A stretch of 64,000 nt of DNA from Azolla caroliniana (lineage: Eukaryota > Polypodiophyta): the NCBI GenBank assembly GCA_043228905.1, contig JBHGNT010000017.1, forward strand, positions 17,670,001 to 17,734,000. The letters are read 5' to 3'. Positions 10,779 to 21,129 of the stretch are shown piece after piece. The notes beneath the pieces were generated by a model that saw nothing but the letters and a program-made list of their open reading frames with translations, searched no databases and was not told where the DNA came from. Every line of letters begins with the position of its first letter. Position 1 is the stretch's first letter. The position numbers and the translations under genes were made by a program.

Positions 10779-13501
10779 TTCTCCCCCTCAAGACTATGAC
10801 GAAGGCTTGGATCCTCAGGCTCTTGTTCAACCACTACCTTCATCGTGAGGGCATAGTGATGGGCCATATACTCGTTGTACAGGCGTAACGAGTGACTTGG
10901 GTCTTCGCTCGTGATGAGCGGCGGAGTTTCTCGTTTGTTGATGTGAGCGCCTTCTTTACTCCGGGTGTCCTCATGATGGGTACACCGAACTCACTGTCTA
11001 GTGAGCGAGCCGAATCATCCAAATCACGGTCGTCGGGGTGGACCTCGACTTCGTATTCGGGCATCTTACCTTTGCCTTTGTCCGATGTCGGACTTGGCCG
11101 CGACGTGTTTTCATCGCGTGGAGGCTCTTGTGGGCCAATTAGCTCCGTAGAGCTTGGATTGTCCTTCGGTGGAGGACTTGGCCGAGTTTCGTCGTCCGAG
11201 TTGGCGTTCAACTCTTCCTCGATCGGGTCCGATGGAGTCGCATCAAGCTTATACCAAGATGTCGATTCGTCGAAAACGACGTCGCGACTTATCCGCACCG
11301 CTCAGGTCGAAGCATTTGTACGCCTTTTTCGTGGACAAGTATCCTATGAGGATACATTCTTCCGACTTCGCGTCGGGCTTCTCTCGACTTTCATTCGGGA
11401 TGCGTACATTCGCAATGCTTCCGAACACCTTGAGGTGCGAGAGGATGGTCTTTCTTCCAACGAAGATCTCGTATGGAGTAAGCTCGTGCACACTATTTTT
11501 GGTGCATCGATTCATGAGATAAACGGCCGTGGATGCCGCTTCCGCACAATAGAAGTTTGGCATGTGCTTCTCACGCATCATGGCACGTGCTACCTCGAGT
11601 ATTTGCCGATTCTTTCTCTCGGCTACTCCGTTTTGTTGGGGAGTGTGTCGGCATGAAAATTCTCTACGAATGCCTTCACCTTAGAGGTAGGAGGTGAACT
11701 CGTTGGAGAAGTACTCCTTTCCTCCGTCCGAGTGTAGGCATCGAATGTGCCGACCGGTTTCTTTCTCCACTTGGCTTTTGAGCCTTTGAAAGTGGGAGAG
11801 CACTTCGCTCTTCTTCTTCATTGGGTATATCCACGCGTAGCGCGAGTGGTCGTCGATGAAGGTGACGTAGTAGCAGCATCCGCCGAGCGTCGGCGTTTGA
11901 ACCGGTCCCCATACATCCGAGTGTATGACGTCAAGGAGGCCTTTGCTTGCGGAGCTCTCCTTCGGGAATGGGAGTCGATGTTGTTTGCCGAGTTGGCATG
12001 CTTCACACACTCGGTCGACTCGTTTCGATTCGAAGGCTGGGAGTACGATTACGACTCTCTTTGATTGCATTCCGCGAAGCCGTTAGAGGTTTATGTGGCC
12101 AATTCGCTTGTGCCACAACTCAATGTTTGTCTCGGTCTTGAGACCTTTGGCGTACATGGCCGATTTTACCTCGTTTGAGTCGAGGATGAACAAGCGATCG
12201 TCTCTCCGTCCCTTGGCTATGAGTCGGCCGTCTTTCTCGATGAAGCAACCTTCATTGTTGAAGCGGACTTGCATGCCTTGCTCCACGATTTGGCCAACCG
12301 AGACCAAATTCTTTGTTATTGTGGGCACGTGCAAGACATTCTTGATGCAAGTTTGCTCGCCTTCTTTCCCGAATGGGACATCGCCGATGTGTCGAATGGG
12401 ATGCGAAGTGTCATCTCCGGTCTCTATGTAGCCGGGTCGATCCGGCGTTCGCAAGTCGCGAAACCACTCTTGGTGCGGCGTCATGTGGTGCGAGGTGCCG
12501 GAGTCTACGAACCACGCGTGTTCGGAGTTGAAGGTGCTTTCGGAGTTTGCAGGATCGGAGGCCATCATAGAGTTCGCTCTATGCCTCATCACGAAGAGTC
12601 CTCCGTAGTCCACGTATTCCGCGTTCGCGGCGTAATTTGTGAGTTGCCGGCTTGTTGAGGCCGACTCGCTTCGTCTTTTTTGGCACTCCTCTTCGCGATG
12701 GCCGATTTTGCCGCAATAGTTGCACGTAGGTGGCGTCGTTCGCCGACCTTGTTCGGCGTGGAAGCTCCCCCTTCTTGTGAAGGTTCCTCGATGGCTTCCG
12801 TTTCCTTGCCGAAATCGTGAATTCCCTTCGTGGGATAGGTCGAATTGACCTCTTCCGTGTGGACCTCGTCTATGGGCACCATCCGTATCGGAGAAGAGCA
12901 TTTGTCCTTCCGATGTGTTGGTCTTTGGTTGAATGTGGTTTTCTTCGACCAATAGCATTGATTGGAGGTTGAAGAACGAGGGAGGGGTATCTCTCGCCAA
13001 GATTGCCGTTCTCAACGGGTTGAATCATTGTGCGAGGCCGCCCAAGCATACTTGCACCATCTCGTCCTCGTCGATGTTGACGTTGACAGAGCCAAGAGAG
13101 TCGCAAATGCTCTTGATCTTGGCGGTGTAGTCCGTCACGGACATTTCTTTTTGTCGCATGTTGTTCAACTCTTGCCGGAGTTGAAGCTTGCGCGCGGATA
13201 TGTCCGCGGCGAAAATCTTCTTGAGATTTTCCCACGCCTCTTTGGGCGTCTTGGCGTCACGAATGTGGCTAAGCATGTGGTCGTTTACACATGTTGCCAA
13301 GCAATACATTACCCGACTCGTGCCTTGCTCCCACGTTGGGTAGTTGGCGTGTGTGGTTTCGGGTTTGTTTTCTTGTGCGTCGTTGATGTAACTCCAATAC
13401 CCTTGGCCGACAAGGTATTGATTCATCTTGTACTCCCAAGATGAATAGTTGCTTCGGTCTAGCTTTTCGCTAGGGAGCGAGCTTCCCATTTGTTTTTTCA
13501 T
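10579..13501 (-). pseudogene. Copia copy 2 gag-protease-integrase
   Basis: Gag starts at 13501 (MKKQMGSSLPSEKLDRSNYSSWEYK). It has the UBN2-type capsid (AWENLKKIFAADISARKL), the zinc knuckle CNYCGKIGHREEEC near 12700 and the protease motif WFVDSGTSHHM near 12510. The GAG-pre-integrase segment follows (LWHKRIGHINL), then a TAA at 12083 and integrase with HSDVWGP, VTFIDDHSRYAWIY and HTPQQNGVAERKNR. The C-terminal part continues to AHHYAL.MKVV and EPEDPS, exactly where the RT domain begins in ordinary Copia elements, and then runs into the minisatellite. Breaks are a TGA near 13025 (CGA expected), the TAA at 12083 and a few frameshifts. Gag, protease and integrase would supply particle assembly, processing and integration but not cDNA synthesis. 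Confidence 0.88.
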
Positions 13502-13677
13502 GTTGATTGTTGTGTCTTCCGTTTTGTTTTTCTTCTCTTGGTCGCGTACGCATCCTTCGTAGCGGTACTACGGTAGCGGATAGCGAATAGCCGGGATTTG
13601 TCGTCGGTGTCTCGAACACACAATCACGAATAAGCGGTGGGCTTAGTGGATTTCTTAAACCACGCGCTCTAATACCA

Positions 13678-14112
13678 TGTTAAGTAATTAGGTAATTAAC
13701 TAGGGTTAATTAGAGACTAATTATATGGTTACGTTAAGCAGCGGAAGATTAGTATGATATGCGCGTCAGAGTGTGTGAGAGGAAGAGAGAGAGAGGAAGT
13801 TACACTTAAACACCAAGATAAATGGGGGATGATTGACTATATTGAAAAGTGTCATCAACTACAAAAATACCCACAATGAGGTATATATACAACCCATGTG
13901 CAAAGGTGCACATGTGTGGGTAGAACATAGGTACTTATGTGTAAGTCCTACATTAAATGTACTAAGGAGTGGAGGATCTAGAATATCCCACTTAAGTACA
14001 AGGTCCTATTTAAGGCTTAAGGTCAACACATTAACTAGATTCGATCTAGGTAACTACTAAGTTACATGTGTTGACTAACTAGATTAAACTAGTTGAGCTT
14101 GATATCTCAACA
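13678..14112 (-). repeat. Copia copy 2, 5' LTR
   Basis: 435 bp, ends TGTTAAGTAA and GATATCTCAACA. It is nearly identical to 9978-10414. The primer-binding sequence for initiator-Met tRNA follows on the minus strand at 13665-13677 with one mismatch. Confidence 0.92.
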
Positions 14113-14976
14113 ATACAAATGCCTCTCGTAAGAATGATCTCATGGTGGCATCGTATCCATGTAATCAGGGAAGGATGTTGGATACGTGTGTCATAGGAGT
14201 GACCTCACATGAAGTGGGTCAAGCCCTATGTACTAAACATCATTATGGCTATTGGTGTTTCTTTACGTAACGGAATATCGAAGTCATCAACCGGGATTTC
14301 AACAATAAAAAATTGTTGAAAAAAGGGATGGTGACAACTCTATTCTCACAAAAATGTGAGGACAGCCACCAAAATCCTTTCCTCGAAAAGAAAAACATTA
14401 GATTTAAAATCACGTAATAACTTATATACACATATGTATATTATCACATATATACGATCAACTACGTATACACGTGACCACATATGCCTATATTAAACAA
14501 ATCGTTATATTTAATAGCCAAAAATGACGTAATCGAGATACGTAATCGAGGCATATACCTCTACACACACGAGAGAACCAAAAATAAGGGTTAATCATAA
14601 TACGCAATTGAGGTATTGACCTCTTACGCATACGAGACCAAACACATATCATTTACAACGAATCGAGGTATTGACCTCATACGCAAACGTAACATATGTT
14701 TGTGAACGTATTGACCTCATACACATATGTAAACGTTTTATACAACCAATGAATTACCACTACAACATCATTGAAATAATGAAAAAATCCTACATATTAA
14801 CCATACACATGATTAGATGGGAGAAGAAAAAATAGACAAAAAAAAACAAGAAAGATTACCGAAGTTCTTTTGTTGATCGTTGTCTGGATCAAGGCCGACC
14901 GCACATCGATCGATCACCATCAATCAACAAAACAAAAGACAACAAAAGAAACATTAGCACATTAGCTCTGATACCA
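14113..14976 (-). other. leader of chromovirus A (distal part) with primer site
   Basis: Non-coding, AT-rich, with recurring ACCTCATACGCA-type motifs (about 14590-14740). It ends in GCTCTGATACCA at 14965-14976, which on the minus strand is TGGTATCAGAGC, the initiator-Met tRNA primer site used by many plant LTR elements. TGTTAG of the LTR end follows at 14979. Confidence 0.6.
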
Positions 14977-14984
14977 ACTGTTAG

Positions 14985-15690
14985 CCACCTCTTTTTTTAC
15001 TACAATTGTTTTGCTTAAGCTCTACTTTATTTTATTTTATTTTATTTTATTTTATTTTATTTTATTTTATTTTTACTTTCGATGAATGGGTAAATACCTC
15101 ATTTTTGTTGTAAACCAATTGTCTCATGGGCTAATTTTGATCTTAGAAGACGTTAATATATCTTTATCTCTCTTTCTTTTTATTGTAATTAGCTTACCCT
15201 AGTGGTAAATTGTTAACACTAAAAGCATTGCGTCTTGGTGTTGAAACCCAAATTTCTCACTTCTCTCTATTATATATTTCATATATATCTCTTAATTCAC
15301 TAGATTCCACTATGGAATGTGGGGTTGACTCCATGACCACCTAGTCTCCATTTTATTTTATTTTATTTTTACTTTTGATTATTGGGTAAATACCTCATTT
15401 TTTAGGTAAACCAATTGTCTCACTGGCCAATTTTTATTTTAGAAGAGTTAATATATCTTTATCTCTCTTTTTTTTCCTTGTACCCTAGTGGTAAGTTGTT
15501 AACACTACAAGCACTGCGTCTTGGGTTTGAAACCCAATTTTCTCACTACTCTCTATTATATATTTTATATATATCTCTTAATTCACTAGATGCCACTGTG
15601 GAATGTAGGGGTTGAACCTATGACCACCTGGTTTCCATTGGGCAACCTTACCAACAGAGCTACATAATTTAAAGGTTTGTACTCTAGATA
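14985..15690. repeat. tandem SINE-like units with LINE-type tails
   Basis: Two roughly 300-bp units follow each other. Each has a stretch with Pol III-type boxes: TACCCTAGTGG at 15195-15205 and 15481-15491, and box B GGTTTGAAACC at 15524-15534, 32 bases after box A. It also has a TTTTA-rich run and a tail (GGGTAAATACCTCATTTTT, AAACCAATTGTCTCA, AGAAGACGTTAATAT) that matches the 3' UTR of the LINE at 15770-15955. On the opposite strand 15603-15653 also looks tRNA-like (TAGCTCTGTTGG then GGTTCAACCCC). It could instead be broken LINE tails beside unrelated tRNA relics. Confidence 0.5.
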
Positions 15691-15692
15691 TC

Positions 15693-15697
<5 letters not shown>

Positions 15698-15775
<78 letters not shown>
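15698..15775. repeat. (TA)n-(GA)n microsatellite
   Basis: About 50 bases of TA followed by about 26 of GA and a GAAA run. It marks the 3' end of the minus-strand LINE, whose tail ends in TCTTTC repeats. Confidence 0.9.
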
Positions 15776-15955
15776 AGAAAGAAAGAAAGATGTATTAACG
15801 TCTTCTAAGGCCAAATTTGGCCCATGAGACAATTGGTTTACAACAATAGAGTATTTATCCAGTCATCATAACTAAAATAAAATTAAGTAAAAAAAAAAAG
15901 AACTTAAACTAAAAGAGTTCTAGTAGTGTACAATATGTAGTATACTCGAAAGTGA

Positions 15956-18900
15956 CTATACACTAAGCCTAATTTTATTTCCACCCAAGCCTCTCGAAAA
16001 GAAGTGGGGGTCAAAGGGTCTTGATGTGGGTTCCAATGTAGAGAGTGCCCTAGCCATGGCTTCTAGGCGGTGTAGCTCACGTTCCCTTATTTTCAATATT
16101 GCTTCCACATCACGTTGAGTTGCTTTGAAACCCGGCACCCGAGGACATCTGGTTCTTCTCTGGTTTTCTGCCTCATCAATGGAAAGGCCAAATGGTGCAA
16201 GTGTGTCGGCATTCGTTGTCTCCTCAGGTTCCTGAAAAACTGCATTTGTTACATGTTCGCGATCATTAGCAACATTATTGTCAACATTTTGTAATTTATT
16301 CTCTCTGTGTTGTTTTAGCTCTAGAATGTATTTGCCTAATTTCTTTATATCTAGAGTATCTAATAGTTTGGGGAGGGTGGGAGACGGACCAAGTATGTCT
16401 TGGTATTTTGCCCTTATCTCGGCATAGGTTGGACACTTGCATGTAAAGTGGTACTCATCCTCTATCTCTATGTGACATAACCTACATATCCTTTCCTCCC
16501 TAGGGACTCCACTAGTACGGCCATTTTCAATCTCAAGTTGGTGAGATGATATTCTAAGTTGTCCAATGGCAACCCTTAGTGCATGTGGTAAGAATACATC
16601 TAGATATTTTGGCCGCGTGATAAAACCTAACTCAGAGAAGTGCATGAAGGGTTTCTTATAGTATGACATTTTAGATGGGAGTGGCTCTAGTGGGGTGATC
16701 CATTTACACCGAGTGTAAATTTGCCATATTTCTTGGCGTATTACTTTATTGCGGTTCTCATGAGAGATTAAGGTGTTATCACTCGTGTGGTTGTACCTAA
16801 GGGGAGGTAGGTTATTAATGTCTAGACCATTCGCAAGAAGCCAAGTCACCATCATGCCATACCATGAGCTAGTATAGCCGGACTCATACAATGATCGAGA
16901 GGCCTTAAAGGCTTGATGAGATATTCTATCATGTGGTTGGCTATGTATCCTATCAATAAAGACTACAAGTTGAAAAAGTGCCTCTACTAGCATTGGGGGT
17001 AACGTGAACTCGGCCCTAATAATGTCATGTGGTACAGTCGATTTGCTTCGGAGTTGGCGTGATAGCATCATCACCAATGGTCTCTCTAATTGCGTCCACA
17101 TGAAGGATGGTAATCCTGGAGCCCAAACCGTTGATGCATACATGAGGGAGGGGGTCACTAATGAGTCAAAGAGCCACCCTTTAGTCCGTGGCTCTTGAAA
17201 GTGTGCTTGGTGGCATTGTCTCTCTAGGAGTGAGAGGGATGCATGTCCTCTCGTGAGTCTATCCTTCGCTGCCTGTGTCATCGAAAATTTACCTGAGCGG
17301 GCACTAAAAGTGACTCCGAGATAGACATACGATCCAACCACCTCGACTGGGCTATGGGAGATAGTTAGGTGACACTTAGCTCTAACTTGGGCCGATGTGT
17401 GGAAGATAAGGACTTTCGTTTTCCCTAGATTCACTACCAATCCTCGTTGTACACAAAAGTCATCTAAGGCATTAAGGTGCCTCTGTAGGTCGTGTTCGGA
17501 TTCAAAGAGCAAAATTATGTCATCCGCATAGAGCAAGATACGAACCTGCGTATCCCCAAGGACCACTCCGGTGCCTCCCTCACGAGCAATAAAATCTGTG
17601 ATCTCATCAATGTAGATCCCAAGCGTTTGTGATAGGGGGCAACCTTGTTTTACACCAATAGTGCTAGTGAAACGATTGGATAGGCCACCTGGGCATCGGA
17701 CACACCCGAACACTTGTTCATATAGTGCGTAGATGGCCCATACCATATCATCTGGTATCCTCAAGCTTTTAAGTCTATCAGACAACCGATCTCTAGGGAT
17801 TGTGTCAAAGGCTTTGCGGAAGTCCACAAAACAACAATATAATCTCTTCTTGCGAGCCCTAGTTTGGTCAATTAGGCATCTAAGTGTGAAGATGTGATCA
17901 ATAGTGGAGAAGGCTCGTCTAAAGCCAGCTTGTTCAGGTGCACGAAGGTTTAGGGTCTCCATGTAGTCGCTAAGCTCTGCTTCCATTACTGCACCATATA
18001 ACTTAGCAAGGGTATGGCCTATCATAATGGTCCTATATGTATTTGGGTCCATGGGGTCCACCCCTTTATGTATGGGGGTCACTGTATTCATAGTCCACTG
18101 TGGTGGAAAACCCTCTGCAAGGGCACGATTGAAGATTAGAGTTAGCAAGGGAGCTAGGCACTCTCTCGCATATATAATGTGTTCTGCTCGTAATCCTGTG
18201 TGGTCCATGGACTTCCTATTTTGTAATTTCTTTATGACCTTCATGACCCTAGAGGTCGTGAAAAGTGTCCCCGTGGTAGGCCGGGGTATGGAAGGCATTG
18301 GAAAAGGTGGTTGGTTTGGGATTTGGTAAAGTCTCTCTGTATATGTGTGCCAAGTTTCGGGATCTTCGATGGGTGTTTGTGGTCTTGGCTCCCGTAGTCT
18401 CTTCCATGCCGTGGCGCAATCGCTACTCATGAGCATATGGTAGAGTTCCCAGTATTGGGATGCCTCCCACGCTCGTCTCTTACGACGTGTCATCTTACGC
18501 ATTTCTTTGCGAGCTTGTATGGAGGTAATACTACCATTGAGTTGCGATACTGTAAGTTGTCTATGTAGGTCCCTACAATCCTCGTCATACCATTTATTTT
18601 GTGGCATTGATCCTGATCTACCTTGATTTGAGTGTTTTGTATATGGGAAACTGCTAGCTGCTACGGAGTGAAGGATGTGTGTGAGTTTTGTACTAAGGCT
18701 TTCTAACGGTAGAGAGGGATCAATGGAGGGGAGATGGGCCTGAACATGTTGAGAGTATATGTCAGAGAGCTCATGTGTGAAATGTATTGTGGTGTGATGG
18801 CATGGTTGACTAGACTTGGTGACCTTAGAGATATCACATTTTAGCTCGAAGTATAAGAAACTATGGGTTGCGCCAATAGGGCATGGGGCCACTCGGAAGG

Positions 18901-19700
18901 AGTTAATCATGTGGGTAGCTTCCGGGCGCCCTATTAGATAGTCAACTGTTCTTTCCTCCTCCATGTGGGAAACATGTGAGCTCTTCCGAGCCCGGCCACT
19001 TAGCTAAACCATTATATATGACCATCTGGTGCCGACTGCCAAGTTCGAGCAGATGATGGCCAAAGCTCGTGGCGTCCGCACCTTGATCCTTTGATCTACG
19101 TGTGGTGCCTATGTCTAAAGGATCAACATTTACCATTTCTAGGTTTCTATTCATCTGAAATACTGTGCATTGTCGGGATTGGGTTCTCGCATTGAAGTCT
19201 CCTACAAGAAATACTTCTCCTTGGGAAGAATATCGGATTATGTCATCCGATAGGGGTTCGTATGGAGAAGGCCCATGTGGCATTCCTGCATCGACTAATC
19301 TCGTCAAGCCACTAATATTATAACGGGATCCTTTTGGGGGAAAGTAACAAATGGCGAAAATTACTGCATGGTCTTTGCTTGTGGAGACTTTCACCCACAT
19401 AAAACAAGCTTCTGGGTCTATCTTCATTATTTCTATCCTATTATGTAGCTCTCTACGAAATAGTATCGCGACACCTCCAGATCCCCTAGTAGTGTGTCGA
19501 CGTGAGGTTTGTCTAAAATCGGACTCCCAACGGAATCCTTCGACCCGTGGAAGTCCTCTATTTGGGCTCTGATGTGTTTCTACCAAGAAAAGTATATCAG
19601 ATACCTTTAGTATCTCCTCTAGGTGGCCGGGGTGTGCCCAGAGTGCGCCATTACAATTCCATAGGGTCATCCTAAGTGCATTTTCTGTCACATGGGCCAC
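15956..19700 (-). pseudogene. LINE ORF2: endonuclease-reverse transcriptase
   Basis: The start at 19700 lies 6 bases after the ORF1 stop. The APE-type endonuclease occupies about residues 10-250, with the conserved elements LWNCNGA, FLVETHQS and FLVGDFNART. The RT follows, with AGFRRAFSTIDHIF, FVDFRKAFDTIPRD, GVKQGCPLS and the catalytic LLYADDIILL near 17520. The C-terminus has CRLCHIEIEDEYHFTCKCP near 16420-16500. This enzyme nicks target DNA and copies the LINE RNA at the nick. One frameshift at about 18945-18960 separates endonuclease (stop at 18942) from the rest. Apart from this the reading frame is open for about 1240 residues, so the copy is young or only just inactivated. GVKQGCPLS differs from the GLRQGDPLSP form I associate with most plant L1 elements. 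Confidence 0.9.
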
Positions 19701-19706
19701 ACGCCG

Positions 19707-20519
19707 TCAGTTAGTAGTGCGATCATTTATGATCACTCGCCCGTCTCGGTAAAAGGCGCGATGGCCTTCTTTACGAGCTTGCATAACTCGTGGCATACAA
19801 CTCTTGCGATGCTCAATTTGCATCTTAGTGAGGTCTTCATCGAGATAGATGGGGTCCCCATCCATTCCTCGAAGGATTGGTCTCTTCTTAAAGAAAGTGA
19901 TTCTAGAGTCTAAGTCTTTAAATTGAAGGACTAAGGCTCTCTTCCTAGTTGTGTCACGCCCGGCCCTCCATGCTTTGGTGATAGGTAGGGCCTCTGTGTA
20001 CCCTAACATTTTCCCAAGTGTTTGTGTGTCCTCATTTGGGGATGCACCTTCCTTGAGCCCAGTGACACGTACATTTAAGCGTCGGGCCTGACACATTTTC
20101 TCTTCTTCAAGGGTGGTATTAACAATATTTTCATCTTTTATTTCTTTTTTAATGTTTCTTTTAACCACATCTACCCAACCCGTTTTAGCTAACTCTATGT
20201 TATTATTAACTTCCTCTTTAACTTTTTTAATTTCGTCCTTTATATCCTCTATAGAGGATATTTCACCGTCTTCTCGAGATACCTCGATGTCCTTAAGTTG
20301 TTTTTTAAGGTCGATGTTTTCTACTTTAAGTTGTTCTATTTCGGCCTTGAGGGCGTCTTTTTCCTCTCTATCTTTTTTCTTGTGGGTTTCGGTGTCTTTC
20401 ACCCATTTTTTCATATCCATCTCTATTTTTGTTAAACGATTAAACATATCTAAAAAGTCCTCCTTACTTATAGCCTCGTCTTGTATATCCTTAAGTTCCT
20501 TAGTCCGTCTAGACGTCAT
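19707..20519 (-). CDS. LINE ORF1 RNA-binding protein
   Basis: 270 residues from MTSRRTKELK; the frame continues 49 codons upstream to 20666, but that part looks like 5' UTR. Residues about 20-150 are rich in Lys, Glu and Leu in heptad order (KAEIEQLKVENIDLKKQLKD), a likely coiled coil. Residues about 165-260 look like the RRM-type and C-terminal part of L1 ORF1 proteins (RRLNVRVTGLKEG, KRALVLQFKDLDSR, VMQARKEGHRAFY). In L1-type elements this protein trimerises and binds the LINE RNA. The stop falls 6 bases before ORF2. No disabling change is visible. Confidence 0.78.
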   Translation of the reverse strand: MTSRRTKELKDIQDEAISKEDFLDMFNRLTKIEMDMKKWVKDTETHKKKDREEKDALKAEIEQLKVENIDLKKQLKDIEVSREDGEISSIEDIKDEIKKVKEEVNNNIELAKTGWVDVVKRNIKKEIKDENIVNTTLEEEKMCQARRLNVRVTGLKEGASPNEDTQTLGKMLGYTEALPITKAWRAGRDTTRKRALVLQFKDLDSRITFFKKRPILRGMDGDPIYLDEDLTKMQIEHRKSCMPRVMQARKEGHRAFYRDGRVIINDRTTN

Positions 20520-21070
20520 TGTGGTGTCAATAAGAAAAAAAAGGTAAAATAAATGGGTTCGAGACTTAGCCGAGTTTGTGTGTGTGTCGCAATCACATCG
20601 GCATTTTGTAGCACGTGACGAGCACACCAAAAGAACCCAACCACGAACTAGTCGAGAAAAAGGCACTTCACCACATCAAGAGAAAACGGAGAAGAAAACA
20701 CCCCGTGACGGCGACGGTGATGGTGGCAGTCGTCAAACGACGGTAGACGACGGCAGCAGACGGCAAACGGCGGCAACAGACGGCAGACGGCGGCAGCAGA
20801 CGGCAGAAGACGGTAGACGACTGCAGACTGTAGAAGGCGGCTGCAAACGGTGGCAGACGACGACGGCCGCAGATAACGGCAGCGACGGCGACGGCGACGA
20901 CACTAGCCGGCGACAGAGAGAGACGAGGAAGCGAGCGAGAGAGAGAGAGAGAGCAGACGGCGACGGTTGCAACAGCTGCAGACGACGGCGACGATAGCGA
21001 CAGCAACGCAACGGTAGAGAGAGCCGTTAGAGCAAGAGAGAGAGAGAGAGCGAGACTCAGAAGAGGGGTC
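20520..21070 (-). other. LINE 5' region with GACGGC-rich repeats
   Basis: The stretch 20700-21010 is made of CGACGGCGGCAGACGG-like repeats, followed by GA runs to about 21050. It is non-coding on the LINE strand. Position before ORF1 suggests the 5' UTR and internal promoter. Open frames on either strand here only reflect the lack of stop codons in the repeat. Confidence 0.6.
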
Positions 21071-21129
21071 GGGTCAACATCAACATCAACAAACTTGAGA
21101 ACAAGAGAGAAAACTAATAGAAATGTGCA

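Larger units (their letters stand above)
9978..14112 (-). mobile_element. Copia retrotransposon copy 2, lacking reverse transcriptase
   Basis: A 4135-bp element with LTRs at 9978-10414 and 13678-14112. On the minus strand it has the primer site (TGGTATTAGAGC-like, reverse of GCGCTCTAATACCA at 13665-13677), gag, protease, integrase, a minisatellite and the polypurine tract (10415-10432). There is no RT or RNase H: only about 450 bp separate the end of integrase from the LTR. The two LTRs are almost identical, which indicates a young insertion, yet the flanking 5-mers (ATTAT and ATACA) do not match. Copy 1 at 32892-36946 shares the same internal structure. Confidence 0.9.
6177..14984 (-). mobile_element. 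Ty3/Gypsy chromovirus A, internally deleted, with nested Copia
   Basis: On the minus strand the order is remnant of 5' LTR (TGTTAG at 14979-14984), primer site (14965-14976), leader, gag from 9215, a deleted pol, and 3' LTR 6177-6634. The leader is split by a Copia element at 9978-14112. Without that insertion the leader is about 1.6 kb, similar to the 1.9-kb leader of the chromovirus at 37551-44831. The 5' LTR is almost completely lost and replaced by LINE tail DNA, so assigning 9216-14984 to one element is inference from order and primer site. Confidence 0.72.
15770..21070 (-). mobile_element. near-complete LINE (ORF1 and ORF2)
   Basis: Minus strand: a GC-rich 5' region (20520-21070), ORF1, ORF2 with endonuclease, RT and C-terminal zinc finger, a 3' UTR (15770-15955) and a TCTTTC-type tail. 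It is the longest copy of a family whose fragments occur at 3348-5795, 32035-45141, 56870-58760 and as tails elsewhere. The 5' boundary is judged from the end of GA-rich repeats near 21070. Confidence 0.88.

Noticed and set aside
10395-10888. Several overlapping open frames rich in Ser, Arg and Leu on the plus strand, and the counterparts at 36108-36525
   Set aside because: They are the antisense of the GC-rich minisatellite and integrase end of the Copia elements; lack of stops comes from base composition.
20578-20997. A 139-codon Arg/Asp-rich plus-strand frame
   Set aside because: It is the antisense of the GACGGC-rich LINE 5' region.
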